A stretch of 64,000 bases of DNA from Akkermansia muciniphila (GTDB lineage: Bacteria; Verrucomicrobiota; Verrucomicrobiia; Limisphaerales; UBA9464), in NCBI GenBank assembly GCA_945861565.1, contig CAMAUY010000002.1:48806-112805 (forward strand), read 5' to 3'. The first letter of the stretch is position 1; every line of letters starts with the position of its first letter. Under the pieces are notes generated by a model. The model was not told the origin of the DNA, did no database searches, and saw nothing but the letters and a program-made list of their open reading frames with translations. A program made the translations under genes and the position numbers. Below, piece after piece: positions 1-8,090 of the stretch.

Positions 1-637
1 TATGGACCAGCCAATTATAGCCAAACATGGATGGAATGGCCACCAGAAGACCTGCCACGGTGGTAATCAACGCGGCGGCCACACCGGGAGCCATCGTGCC
101 CAGGTCCGCTCGACCGCCCTGAGCCACACTTTGCGCCACGTAACTGAACGCGTCCATGACCCCCCAAACAGTTCCCAGTAGCCCTAGAAACGGCGCTCCA
201 CTCACCGCAATTGCCAGGATGATCAGACCCGATTCCAATCGCAGCGCCTCGCGGGCGACGGCCCCCTCGAGAACCCGCTTGACATGTTCCATCGACTTTA
301 AGGAGAGGTGGGGACGGCGGACCTCCGTACCTCCTTTCAAGCGGGCATTCAATTCGACACAACCATCCTGATAAACGGAAAACAACGGACAACCGCCCAC
401 CTGCAATCGTCGATCAAAAATGCCGAAGACGAGCTTCTGACTGCGAAATTCACTTTCGAAATGCTGATTCAACAGCTTCGCCCGCCGCATCTGGGTCGCC
501 TTCTGGAGCATCGTCATCCAGGCAAGGATCGAGAAAACGATGAGGATACCAATGATGACCTTGGCCTCCCAGGTGGCTTGGTGCCATACGTATATCAGAG
601 AAAATCCGCCGCGCCCCGAAACCGGGGTCGCAGTCAT
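1..637 (-). CDS. MotA/TolQ/ExbB proton channel family protein (3' end outside window)
   Basis: The reverse frame runs open from an ATG at 637 to the window edge, giving about 212 residues with no stop. It has an N-terminal membrane segment (about residues 18-35), then a soluble stretch, then the typical ExbB/TolQ block around residues 135-165 with GAPFLGLLGTVWGVMDAF, and a last helix entering ALITTVAGLLVAIP. In the family, these proteins form the inner-membrane proton channel that energises TonB- or Tol-dependent work at the outer membrane, with ExbD/TolR as partner. The partner would be expected downstream, beyond the left edge. ExbB, TolQ and MotA cannot be told apart from this piece; ExbB/TolQ is likelier because no flagellar gene is nearby. 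Confidence 0.9.
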   Translation of the reverse strand, partial: MTATPVSGRGGFSLIYVWHQATWEAKVIIGILIVFSILAWMTMLQKATQMRRAKLLNQHFESEFRSQKLVFGIFDRRLQVGGCPLFSVYQDGCVELNARLKGGTEVRRPHLSLKSMEHVKRVLEGAVAREALRLESGLIILAIAVSGAPFLGLLGTVWGVMDAFSYVAQSVAQGGRADLGTMAPGVAAALITTVAGLLVAIPSMFGYNWLVH

Positions 638-930
638 GGCGGCGAGAAATAAACTACAAACGGGTGGATACACGACAACGGGTCACCAGAAAACAACCCT
701 GCTTTGAATTAGCGATGCCGAGCCATCGGGTCAAAGGGTTTTCCGCTGCGCAGACGACAGTTGTTCACAGCCAACCCGAACGGACGGGACATCACCAGCC
801 GCTCCGCGGACCCAGGAATCACACCCCGCCGGACGCTTCCCGCATCCATTTCCGCATTGCCAATCCATCGCAATCCGCCGCACGTCCTTGCGAATGTCAT
901 GGCGCATATCCCGGGTCCGGAAAAAACCCG

Positions 931-2037
931 TCAGGCTTTCACCGGTTCGGTCAGTTCCGCCAACTTCGCCGCCCGGATTCCGTCTCCAATCTTCCGGGCG
1001 ATCTCTGGCTTCTCGAGGAGTGCCTTCCGCGCCGCCTCCTTCCCCTGCCCGATCAACTCTCCGTTGAACTGCAACCAAGCACCTTTCTTTTCGACCACAC
1101 CACAATCGATGCCGACTTCCAGCAGACTTCCCTCCTTGTCAATCCCATGATTAAAGAGGATGTCGAACTCCGCCTCGGCAAACGGCGGTGCCACCTTGTT
1201 CTTCACGATCTTCACCTTCACGTGGTTGCCCATCACATTGCCGGCCGCATCCTTGATCGCGTCCTTGCGCCGGATATCGATGCGCACCGACGCGTAAAAC
1301 TTCAACGCCTTGCCGCCCGGAGTGGTCTCCGGATTTCCATACATCACGCCCACCTTCTCCCGAAGTTGGTTGGTGAAGAGGCAGGTCGTCTTGGACTTGC
1401 TGAGCAGCGCCGTGAGCTTCCGTAACGCCTGACTCATCAAACGCGCCTGCATACCCATCGTGGCCATGCCCATCTCGCCTTCCAATTCCGCCTTCGGCAC
1501 CAGGGCGGCCACCGAATCAATCACAATGATGTCCAGGGCACCGGAACGCGCCAATGTCTCGCAAATCGTTAAGGCTTCTTCTCCCGAATCGGGCTGTGAC
1601 ACCAGCAGATCATCGAGGTTGACTCCCAACTTCTTTGCGTAACCAGGGTCCAGCGCATGCTCAGCATCGATGAACGCCGCGATTCCACCCGCCTTCTGTG
1701 CATTGGCGATCAGATGCAGCATCAGGGTCGTCTTGCCGGAACTCTCCGGTCCGTAAATCTCCACCACGCGCCCCCGTGGAACACCGCCCACCCCTAGGGC
1801 GAGATCGATCGCAATCGCCCCGGTTGGAATGACCTCGATCTGCCGGAGGGCCTGAGCCGCCCCCAGCCGCATAATCGCACCGTCCCCGTAGGCCTTGGTA
1901 ATCGACGCAATGGCCGACTCGAGCTCGCGTGCTTTGGCCGCATTGATTTTTGCCGCTTCGGGCAGGTGCGCGGCGGCCTTCGTTTCGGCAATCTTGGATT
2001 CGGCGGATTTTGATTCAACGGTCTTAGCAGTAGCCAT
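931..2037 (-). CDS. recA: Recombinase RecA
   Basis: 368 residues, the normal RecA length plus an Ala/Lys-rich N-terminal extension of about 30 residues. Walker A is GPESSGKT at 96-103, Walker B is [10 protein letters not shown] around 170-179, and the DNA-binding L2 region ([21 protein letters not shown]) spans about 222-242. It catalyses ATP-dependent strand exchange in homologous recombination and activates LexA-type repressor self-cleavage where such repressors exist. The gene stands alone on the minus strand with about 290 bp before the channel gene. A sigma70-like promoter with an inverted repeat in its spacer lies about 35-60 bp upstream, which would fit damage-responsive control. The C-terminus is less acidic than in E. 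coli RecA. Confidence 0.98.
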   Translation of the reverse strand: MATAKTVESKSAESKIAETKAAAHLPEAAKINAAKARELESAIASITKAYGDGAIMRLGAAQALRQIEVIPTGAIAIDLALGVGGVPRGRVVEIYGPESSGKTTLMLHLIANAQKAGGIAAFIDAEHALDPGYAKKLGVNLDDLLVSQPDSGEEALTICETLARSGALDIIVIDSVAALVPKAELEGEMGMATMGMQARLMSQALRKLTALLSKSKTTCLFTNQLREKVGVMYGNPETTPGGKALKFYASVRIDIRRKDAIKDAAGNVMGNHVKVKIVKNKVAPPFAEAEFDILFNHGIDKEGSLLEVGIDCGVVEKKGAWLQFNGELIGQGKEAARKALLEKPEIARKIGDGIRAAKLAELTEPVKA

Positions 2038-2072
2038 GGCAAAAAGGATCTGAGTGTTTCTCTCGGGGGCGC

Positions 2073-2100
2073 AGGTTAGGAGCGAACCCGTTCAAGTCAA
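2073..2100 (-). promoter_or_regulatory. Putative recA promoter with inverted repeat in the spacer
   Basis: Read on the minus strand, TTGACT (2100-2095) and TAACCT (2078-2073) are separated by 16 bases. The spacer contains the perfect inverted repeat GAACCCGTTC (2084-2093 on the plus strand). The position fits a repressor operator covering the promoter of recA. The half-sites GAAC/GTTC resemble those of several LexA boxes, but the 2-base gap is shorter than the 4-base gap of the Bacillus-type box, so LexA binding is only a suggestion. Confidence 0.4.
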
Positions 2101-2224
2101 TTGCTGCCTGTGCCCGTTAACAAAGAACCCTCGGGGGATTCGGATTTCGCGAATGTTTGCGCGTTCCATCTTCTTGTTCGCACTCCGGCACGCCCCTTGC
2201 TAGGATTCCCAATCAAAAAAACGC

Positions 2225-3517
2225 ATGAGTTCCGCCAGCTTGACTCCGCGAGTCTGTTTCTCGGCACGCTCTTCCCTACGCGCCGTCGCCGTGGCCGTCG
2301 GGTTGCGCCTCGTGTCTCCAACTCGGATGATCGCTGAAGACCGGGTTGAATATCGGTTCGAGGATTACAATGAAGACGGAAACCGGATGCACATCCAGAC
2401 CCATTCGGCATACTTCGAAAAGGAGCTCAATTCCCGAATCACAGCCCGAGGAACTTTCGTGTACGATTCCATTTCGGGCGCATCGCCCACGGGTGGGGCA
2501 CCTGATTACGGTTCCGATAAGGTTCCCGTAAATCAATTCCTCATCCACGACATCCGACGGGCCGAGAGTCTGGATTTCGCCGTTCGATACGGGGGCATCC
2601 ACATGACCACCCCCCAAATCGCCTACAGCAAGGAAAGGGATTATGAATCCGTTGGCCTAGCCCTGAATCACGCCATCGAGTTCAACCAGAAGAACACCAC
2701 CGTACTGCTCGGGCTCGCCCGAAATTTTGACGAACTTTCGGGACGCTACCAGACAAAGCCAGCGGACAAGGATACCCTCGACGGGATCATTGGATTGACC
2801 CAACTCCTCAATCCGCAGACCTATCTTACCGCGAATTTAAGTTTCGGCTATGGGGAGGGGTATTTAGATGATCCCTACAAGGGAGTGAATTTCTTTTTTC
2901 CCTATCCGGGCACCCGCCCAGAGGACTGGCCGACCGAGGCCAATCTCGCCGAGAAGAGGCCCTCACACCGGTCGAGACAAGTGCTGTTCCTAGGCGTCAC
3001 TCATTTTGTCACGCCGCTCAAGGCAGGCGTCGATGCTAATTACCGCTTTTATCACGACAGTTACGACATATTCGCTCACACCGTGACGCTGCAGTGGAAC
3101 CAGAAGCTGGGTGAAAAAGTCACCGTGTCGCCCCTGGTTCGATGGTATCGCCAGGGCGCCGCACGCTTCTATCAACCGCGCTTCATCGGCGAGGCCGACT
3201 ACCCGGACGGCACCACGGCCGCCTATCAGGATGGCGAGTTTGTCGACTACGAGGGAGGCCCAGCTTATCCCGAAGATCCAGCGGGCTACACGTTTATCGA
3301 CATTCCTGCCCATCCTAGTTCGTATTCCGCGGACTATCGGCTGAGCGAATTTGAAGCGTATTCAATCGGAATCGGCATGCACTGGCGACTCCACGATCAC
3401 GTCTCCTTGGATGCGGCGTATAAGCGCTACGAAATGCACGGCGTCGGCCACATAACACCCAAAGATGCCTATCCAAAGGCTCATGTGCTGACCGCCGGAT
3501 TGGCCCTATGGTTTTAA
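2225..3517 (+). CDS. DUF3570 outer-membrane beta-barrel protein
   Basis: 430 residues. The N-terminal 37 residues look like an export signal, though basic and not ideal. The rest is a run of alternating short beta strands rich in Tyr/Asp (for example YRFEDYNEDGNRMHIQTHS), ending in LTAGLALWF, the aromatic C-terminal strand typical of outer-membrane barrels. Content and length match the DUF3570 family. It is the first gene of a four-gene plus-strand operon with ApbE, TlpA and DUF4266, a grouping I know as recurrent. Its stop overlaps the apbE start by 10 bases. Function is unknown; a role as an outer-membrane partner or conduit for a flavin- or thiol-dependent process is inference. The chosen ATG is the first in frame. 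Confidence 0.85.
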   Translation: MSSASLTPRVCFSARSSLRAVAVAVGLRLVSPTRMIAEDRVEYRFEDYNEDGNRMHIQTHSAYFEKELNSRITARGTFVYDSISGASPTGGAPDYGSDKVPVNQFLIHDIRRAESLDFAVRYGGIHMTTPQIAYSKERDYESVGLALNHAIEFNQKNTTVLLGLARNFDELSGRYQTKPADKDTLDGIIGLTQLLNPQTYLTANLSFGYGEGYLDDPYKGVNFFFPYPGTRPEDWPTEANLAEKRPSHRSRQVLFLGVTHFVTPLKAGVDANYRFYHDSYDIFAHTVTLQWNQKLGEKVTVSPLVRWYRQGAARFYQPRFIGEADYPDGTTAAYQDGEFVDYEGGPAYPEDPAGYTFIDIPAHPSSYSADYRLSEFEAYSIGIGMHWRLHDHVSLDAAYKRYEMHGVGHITPKDAYPKAHVLTAGLALWF

Positions 3518-4545
3518 CGCCTCCCATCCCGGCAGCGTCCCCGGATGCGGTCAACCTGCATCCGCCCGACCTCCGCCCGGTGCACCAGCGAATTGTGGCC
3601 TCGGCGCACGAAGAGGCTCGCGAGGGCGGACACAGCCTGACGTTCCAGGCGATGGGCACGAACTGCCGCGCTTGCTTCTCCGCTCCCCGGGACATCGCCC
3701 GCCAGTACCGCGACGCCCTGCTTCGGTGGGTCGCGTCGTTTGAGGCCCGCTACTCCCGGTTTCGAGAGGACAGCCTGATCTCACAAATCAATCGGGAGGC
3801 CGGCAGACGCTGGGTAACTCTCGACCCGGAGACGGATCGGTTGATGGCGCTTTGCCACGAACTCGTTTTTCTTACAAAGGGCATTCTGGATCCAACTTCC
3901 CTGCCGCTGATCGGGCTCTGGAACTGGAAGAATTCACCCCCAGCGGTTCCGACGCCGGAACAGATTGCCACCGCCCGGGAGCAGGTCGGTTGGCGGAAGT
4001 TGCAGCGCCGTCCCGGGGCGATCTTTCTGCCCTCTTCCGGGATGTCGCTCGACCTCGGAGGTGTGGGCAAGGAATACGCCGTCGACCAAGCCGTGCTGCT
4101 CGCCGGGTCCATGGGTGTGACCGGCGTACTGGTGGATTTTGGAGCCGACGTCCGCGTTGCCGGCCTGCCGCCGGACGGCCGACCGTCTTGGTCTATTGGG
4201 CTCGAAGACCCTCGCAAGCCTGGCTCCACCTGGAAGGGTCTAACGCTTCGGGACGGAGCCGTCGCCACATCCGGTGACTATTTTCGGAAATTTGAAGTCA
4301 ACGGCCGGCGCTACGGTCATATTATCGATCCGCGCACAGGCGAACCCGTCCACAATACCTGCTTGGCGGTCAGCATCATTGCCCCAAGCTGCACGCAGGC
4401 GGGCATGCTTTCGACAGCGGCGTTTGTGTTGGGCGCCGATGCCGGTCTAAAACTGATTGAAGCCCAACCCGCCACCGCCGGAGCCATTGTCACTGAATCC
4501 GGTATCCATCTCAGCCGTCGATTCCATGAATATGCACTCGCTTAA
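3508..4545 (+). CDS. apbE: FAD:protein FMN transferase (ApbE family)
   Basis: 345 residues. ApbE enzymes use FAD to attach FMN covalently to a Thr/Ser of a target protein, normally in the periplasm and with Mg2+. The family pattern is clear: FQAMGTNCRACF near 50, SLDLGGVGKEYAVD near 185, and SGDYFRKFEVNGRRYGHIIDPRTGEP near 255-280. Two things are odd. There is no visible signal peptide or lipobox, so the protein may act in the cytoplasm or the annotated start may be wrong. At the C-terminal metal site, usually D-A-L-[AS]-T, the sequence reads GMLST (Gly299 to Thr303), so the metal-binding Asp is Gly while the Thr remains. It overlaps both neighbours (DUF3570 by 10 bases, TlpA by 20), implying co-translation. 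Confidence 0.93.
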   Translation: MVLTPPIPAASPDAVNLHPPDLRPVHQRIVASAHEEAREGGHSLTFQAMGTNCRACFSAPRDIARQYRDALLRWVASFEARYSRFREDSLISQINREAGRRWVTLDPETDRLMALCHELVFLTKGILDPTSLPLIGLWNWKNSPPAVPTPEQIATAREQVGWRKLQRRPGAIFLPSSGMSLDLGGVGKEYAVDQAVLLAGSMGVTGVLVDFGADVRVAGLPPDGRPSWSIGLEDPRKPGSTWKGLTLRDGAVATSGDYFRKFEVNGRRYGHIIDPRTGEPVHNTCLAVSIIAPSCTQAGMLSTAAFVLGADAGLKLIEAQPATAGAIVTESGIHLSRRFHEYALA

Positions 4546-5059
4546 ATTCAACCGCCGGGAGTGGCTGACCGCCACGGCCAGCGTCCTCGCAGCCACCGCA
4601 ACCCCAGAATTTGTCCGGGCAGCCTCCGTCGGCCCCAAGGCCGGTGACACGCTTCCTGACCTCGCCAGTTTTGGATTGGAAGGAACTCTGCCCGATCTGA
4701 AGGGCAAGACCGTCTTGATCGATTTTTGGGCATCCTGGTGCGCTCCCTGCAAGCGGTCGTTTCCGTCGCTGGCCCAGCTGCATCAAAAATTCGCAGCGAG
4801 AGGATTCCTCGTTCTCGCCGTCAGTGTGGATGAGGAAAAGGAGGACATGGACAAGTTCCTGAAAAAAAATCCCGTTCCGTTTCCGGTGGTGCGGGATCCC
4901 AAAAGCCAGTTGGCCGAAAAGCTCGGAATCGATGTAATGCCCACCTCAATTTTGGTGGGCAAGGACGGCAAAATCCGGATAGTGCATCGTGGATTCGAGG
5001 GCGAGTCGACCCGGAAACAATACCAGGCCGATATTGAGGCCGCGCTTGATTCAAAGTGA
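4526..5059 (+). CDS. TlpA-type thioredoxin-fold protein with Tat-like signal
   Basis: 177 residues from the ATG at 4526. This start puts an export signal at the N-terminus: NRREWLTATASVLAATATP, a twin-arginine-like motif followed by an Ala-rich core. A longer in-frame start at 4457 would bury it. A thioredoxin fold follows, with the active site WCAPC at 71-75 and the cis-Pro loop MPTSILV near 140. TlpA proteins reduce or oxidise extracytoplasmic thiols, for example in haem or copper-protein assembly. Here the partner is likely the Cys-containing DUF4266 lipoprotein encoded 37 bases downstream or the DUF3570 barrel (inference). Tat export, if real, implies that it folds or acquires a cofactor before export. 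Confidence 0.9.
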   Translation: MNMHSLKFNRREWLTATASVLAATATPEFVRAASVGPKAGDTLPDLASFGLEGTLPDLKGKTVLIDFWASWCAPCKRSFPSLAQLHQKFAARGFLVLAVSVDEEKEDMDKFLKKNPVPFPVVRDPKSQLAEKLGIDVMPTSILVGKDGKIRIVHRGFEGESTRKQYQADIEAALDSK

Positions 5060-5096
5060 TCCAGTGTCGAGTTCCTCCGATCGACGCCCTTCTCCC

Positions 5097-5315
5097 ATGA
5101 AAAATCTGATCCCTCTGCTGATTCTAGCCGTGTGCGCCACCTGGGCTGCAGGCTGCAAGAATGTGAAACCGTACCAGCGGAAAACGTTGTCGGACCGAAC
5201 GATGCGCGGGGACCGGGACCCGATGGGGGTCGCGTTATCGGAACACATGTACTTCTCGCGCGAAGCCGCCGCCGGCGGGCGAGGCGTCGGCGGCGGCGGC
5301 TGTGGCTGCAACTAG
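5097..5315 (+). CDS. DUF4266 small lipoprotein
   Basis: 72 residues. A hydrophobic signal ends in the lipobox AAGC (Cys20). The mature part KPYQRKTLSDRTMRGDRDPM...HMYFSREAA is followed by a glycine-rich tail ending GGGGCGCN. This is the DUF4266 pattern, which as I recall it conserves the final CGC and usually has a Ser/Thr in the segment before GG; here that segment reads REAAAGG. It would sit in the periplasm anchored to a membrane by lipid. It closes the DUF3570-apbE-tlpA operon. The two terminal Cys are obvious candidates for a metal or thiol site handled by the TlpA protein. Function is unknown. Confidence 0.85.
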   Translation: MKNLIPLLILAVCATWAAGCKNVKPYQRKTLSDRTMRGDRDPMGVALSEHMYFSREAAAGGRGVGGGGCGCN

Positions 5316-5488
5316 CTGCCAGTAAGATGCGTATAGGGATGGGTGGCACGCCAGTTGCTCTACCCCTACTCGTATGAATGATTCCGAGCATGCCCTGTGT
5401 CAGTACACCCGAAGACTGGCTTTGGATCACTGCTCGTAGGTTTTTCTGAACCGTCGGTGAACTCCATGAGTCCAACCTTACTCGTGCC

Positions 5489-6973
5489 GTGAGACGCATC
5501 TTTCAAGTTCCATCGCTGCTGGTCGCCGTGCTCCTTCAGCTTGCACCCCTCAGCCGGACTCTGCCCGTGTCGGTTTTGCCCGTTGCATCGCCCATCGCCG
5601 TCGTCTGGCAGATTCTTCTCCGAGCGGCCGCGGTGGCCGGAAGTTTTCACGCCGTGTCCGGTGCGACAACCCTGGTAAGCCCGGAATCCGCCAGCGGGAA
5701 AGTGGGGGTACCCTTCAACTACAAGGCAGAAATCTTCAGCGACCAATACCTTTCACCTAAATCGTATTCCGCCACCGGCATTACCCCCACTCCGAAGGAC
5801 ATTGCCACGCTTGGATTCGTGATCGACAATCTTTCCGGCCAAATCAGCGGGACGCCGAACAAGGCCGGAACCCACAAGATTAAGCTCACCGGTTGGCATA
5901 AGTCGAATCTCTCGGGCGATAGTGCATCGTATAATATCACGTTCGTCATTAGTCCAGGCGGTACTGCTCCGACGATTTCCCTGCAGCCCCTCGCCCAAAC
6001 CGCAACCGTCGGTGACACGGTCACACTTCGTGTTGCCGCCACCGGAGACTCGCCATTTACCTACCGATGGATCCGCAACGGAATTGAACTTTCTGGCAAA
6101 ACGAATTCGACCCTCACTTTCAGTCCCGTCGCGCTAACGGATGACGCCGACTACTCCGTTCGCGTCACAAATCCCTCCGGCAACACTCCCAGTGCAACGG
6201 TCCATCTGACCGTCGTCGCGCCCCCAGTTTCCCCCGTGATCACGCTCCAGCCGTTGGGCGTCAGCGCCAATTCGGGCGCCAACGTTGAATTCCGGTCGCA
6301 GGCCAGCGGGGCTCCAGCCCCAACCTATCAGTGGTTCAAAGGATCGACGCTTCTCGCCGGTAAAGTAAGTTCCACTCTCTTCCTGCCCAATGTCACCACC
6401 AATGATGAGGGTGCCTACTCCGTTCACGTCAGCAATGCCGGCGGCACGGTCCCCAGCAATCCTGCACTCCTGACGGTCTTTGTCGCCCCCAGCGTCACCC
6501 TGCACCCGTCGGATCAGACAGTGCCGGCGGGGACATCGGTCACGTTCAACGTTGCCGCCACGGGCAAACCCGCCCCGTCCTTCCAGTGGTACCATGGAAA
6601 CACTCTCCTGATCGATTCCACCAATGCCATCTTGGAAGTGACCGCTTCCGACTCAACAATGGGATCGTACCACGCCGTTGCGAGCAATGTCGCCGGCACT
6701 GCCCTCAGCACTTCCGCCTCTCTGACGTTGGAGCCAACGGTCGTGCTGACCGTTCCACCACTTCATCTGATTTCGGTGGGCGAGACCGTTTCCGTGCTGG
6801 AGTTCACAGCCTCGCCCGGAGGCGCGTATGTGATCGAATATCTGGATACGCTCCACGGCACCCGCTGGGCACCCGGTCCAACGCTGTCGAACAGCACCGG
6901 GTCCGTCTTCGTCGAAGTGCCCAGTGGTGAAGTCGGAGCTCGTTTTTGGAGGGTCCGATTGGGCACGAATTAA
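5489..6973 (+). CDS. Secreted protein with putative-Ig and three Ig-like domains
   Basis: 494 residues from a GTG. A hydrophobic N-terminus (about 1-52) leads to a putative-Ig (He_PIG-like) module around 60-150 with the ending NLSGQISGTPNKAGTHKIKLTG. Three Ig-like repeats follow, each built on '[IV]xLQPxxxxxxxGxxVxxxxxA.G.P.P.[FY].W' and ending 'YSVxVSNxxG' (about 160-245, 250-332, 334-415). The C-terminal module ends in GARFWRVRLGTN, a form common on secreted Verrucomicrobia proteins. It is probably a surface or extracellular adhesion or scaffold protein. There is no catalytic motif. The start is uncertain because the first 25 residues are unusual for a signal peptide. It is convergent with metF. 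Confidence 0.75.
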   Translation: MRRIFQVPSLLVAVLLQLAPLSRTLPVSVLPVASPIAVVWQILLRAAAVAGSFHAVSGATTLVSPESASGKVGVPFNYKAEIFSDQYLSPKSYSATGITPTPKDIATLGFVIDNLSGQISGTPNKAGTHKIKLTGWHKSNLSGDSASYNITFVISPGGTAPTISLQPLAQTATVGDTVTLRVAATGDSPFTYRWIRNGIELSGKTNSTLTFSPVALTDDADYSVRVTNPSGNTPSATVHLTVVAPPVSPVITLQPLGVSANSGANVEFRSQASGAPAPTYQWFKGSTLLAGKVSSTLFLPNVTTNDEGAYSVHVSNAGGTVPSNPALLTVFVAPSVTLHPSDQTVPAGTSVTFNVAATGKPAPSFQWYHGNTLLIDSTNAILEVTASDSTMGSYHAVASNVAGTALSTSASLTLEPTVVLTVPPLHLISVGETVSVLEFTASPGGAYVIEYLDTLHGTRWAPGPTLSNSTGSVFVEVPSGEVGARFWRVRLGTN

Positions 6974-6990
6974 ACGGGGACCTTGATCGC

Positions 6991-7010
6991 GGACTCTTGC
7001 TCCGGAGTCC
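6991..7010 (+). terminator. Possible stem-loop between convergent genes
   Basis: GGACTC (6991-6996) pairs with GAGTCC (7005-7010) in the 51-base gap between the convergent Ig-protein and metF genes. No clear T run follows on either strand, so this is a weak terminator candidate. Confidence 0.3.
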
Positions 7011-7024
7011 TGACCCAATATCCC

Positions 7025-7918
7025 TCAAGCAAGGCCTAGATTTCTCACCACTTGGACTGCGGACCTCGCCCTGTTTAGCGTATAGAAGTGGATCCCAGGA
7101 GCGCCTTCCCGAAGCAGTTCCTCGCACTGGCGTGTGGCGTACTCAATGCCATATCGAGTTACCGCTTCGTCGTCGTCTCCCAACTCCTCCAGCCGCTGCA
7201 AAAATGCCGCCGGCAGACGCGCACCACACATCTCGGTAAACTTCTTCGTCTGATTCCGCGACAGCACCGGCAGGATACCTGGAATCAAGGGAACCGTTAC
7301 TCCCAAGTTCCGCGTCAGGTGTTCCCGAAAGGCAAAGTAATCCGCGTTGTCAAAAAATAGCTGTGTTACGACAAAATCAGCCCCGGCAGCAATCTTTTCG
7401 CGCAGATGCCCCCAATCTACGTGTTTCCCTTCCGATTGAGCGACGTGTCCTTCAGGAAATCCCGCCGTTCCCACGGTGAAACCGCCCAGATCGTGCAGGT
7501 ATCGGACCAATTCAGCCGAATATCGAAAGCCACCTTCGGTCGCCACCCAGTCGCCCGTTCCACCCGGCGGATCTCCTCGCAACGCCAGAATATTGTGAAC
7601 GCCCCGCGACCGCGCCTCATCGATCACCGACCGCAGCTGCTCCCGCGTCGCATTCACGCAGGTCAGGTGCATCATCGTCGTAAGGTCAAACTCCCGCTGG
7701 ATGCGATCCACAATTGCGAGCGTCTTCTCACGCGTGCTCCCACCCGCCCCATACGTCACAGAACAATAGTCGAACCGGCCCTCCTTCAACATGGGAAGGG
7801 TCTTCTCGAAAAGCGTCCGGTCGCCGTCATCGGACTTGGGCGGAAAGAACTCGATCGAAATCGACGGCCGCCCGAGTCGAGCGTTCGCAACATGAATATC
7901 ATGAATCGATTGAACCAT
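7025..7918 (-). CDS. metF: Methylenetetrahydrofolate reductase
   Basis: 297 residues, the normal bacterial MetF size (flavin TIM barrel). SIEFFPPKSDDGDRTLF near 22-38 contains the conserved catalytic Glu. VTYGAGGSTREKTL lies near 60, NILALRGDPPGG near 112 (flavin/folate region), and FVVTQLFFDNADYFAF near 180. It reduces 5,10-methylene-THF to 5-methyl-THF for methionine synthesis. It is a single gene on the minus strand, convergent with the Ig-protein gene. A near-perfect inverted repeat lies 42-69 bases upstream and may be its operator. Confidence 0.96.
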   Translation of the reverse strand: MVQSIHDIHVANARLGRPSISIEFFPPKSDDGDRTLFEKTLPMLKEGRFDYCSVTYGAGGSTREKTLAIVDRIQREFDLTTMMHLTCVNATREQLRSVIDEARSRGVHNILALRGDPPGGTGDWVATEGGFRYSAELVRYLHDLGGFTVGTAGFPEGHVAQSEGKHVDWGHLREKIAAGADFVVTQLFFDNADYFAFREHLTRNLGVTVPLIPGILPVLSRNQTKKFTEMCGARLPAAFLQRLEELGDDDEAVTRYGIEYATRQCEELLREGAPGIHFYTLNRARSAVQVVRNLGLA

Positions 7919-7959
7919 GCGCCGATTAGTAAACAGGTCCGGTCCTTAAATCAATAATC

Positions 7960-7987
7960 AAATCAACGCATCAGGATATGTTGATTT
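7960..7987. promoter_or_regulatory. Inverted repeat upstream of metF (operator candidate)
   Basis: AAATCAAC (7960-7967) and GTTGATTT (7980-7987) are perfect 8-base arms around a 12-base AT-rich spacer that itself contains ATCA..TGAT symmetry. It sits 42 bases before the metF start and 103 bases before polX on the other strand. The shape suits a dimeric repressor site. The regulator is not identified. Confidence 0.4.
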
Positions 7988-8090
7988 GAAAAGTTAGCTT
8001 CGCGGGAGCCGCCTCCGGCAACACCTCGCTTGAGTTTCGGGGGACAGGATTTCTGTTCACCCCTGCCACGGCTCATGCCACGGTCGCCCC

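Noticed and set aside
8010..8090. Riboswitch upstream of metF/polX
   Set aside because: The GC-rich stem-like bases do not match a SAM, SAH or folate riboswitch core that I can recognise. Only the operator-like inverted repeat was kept.
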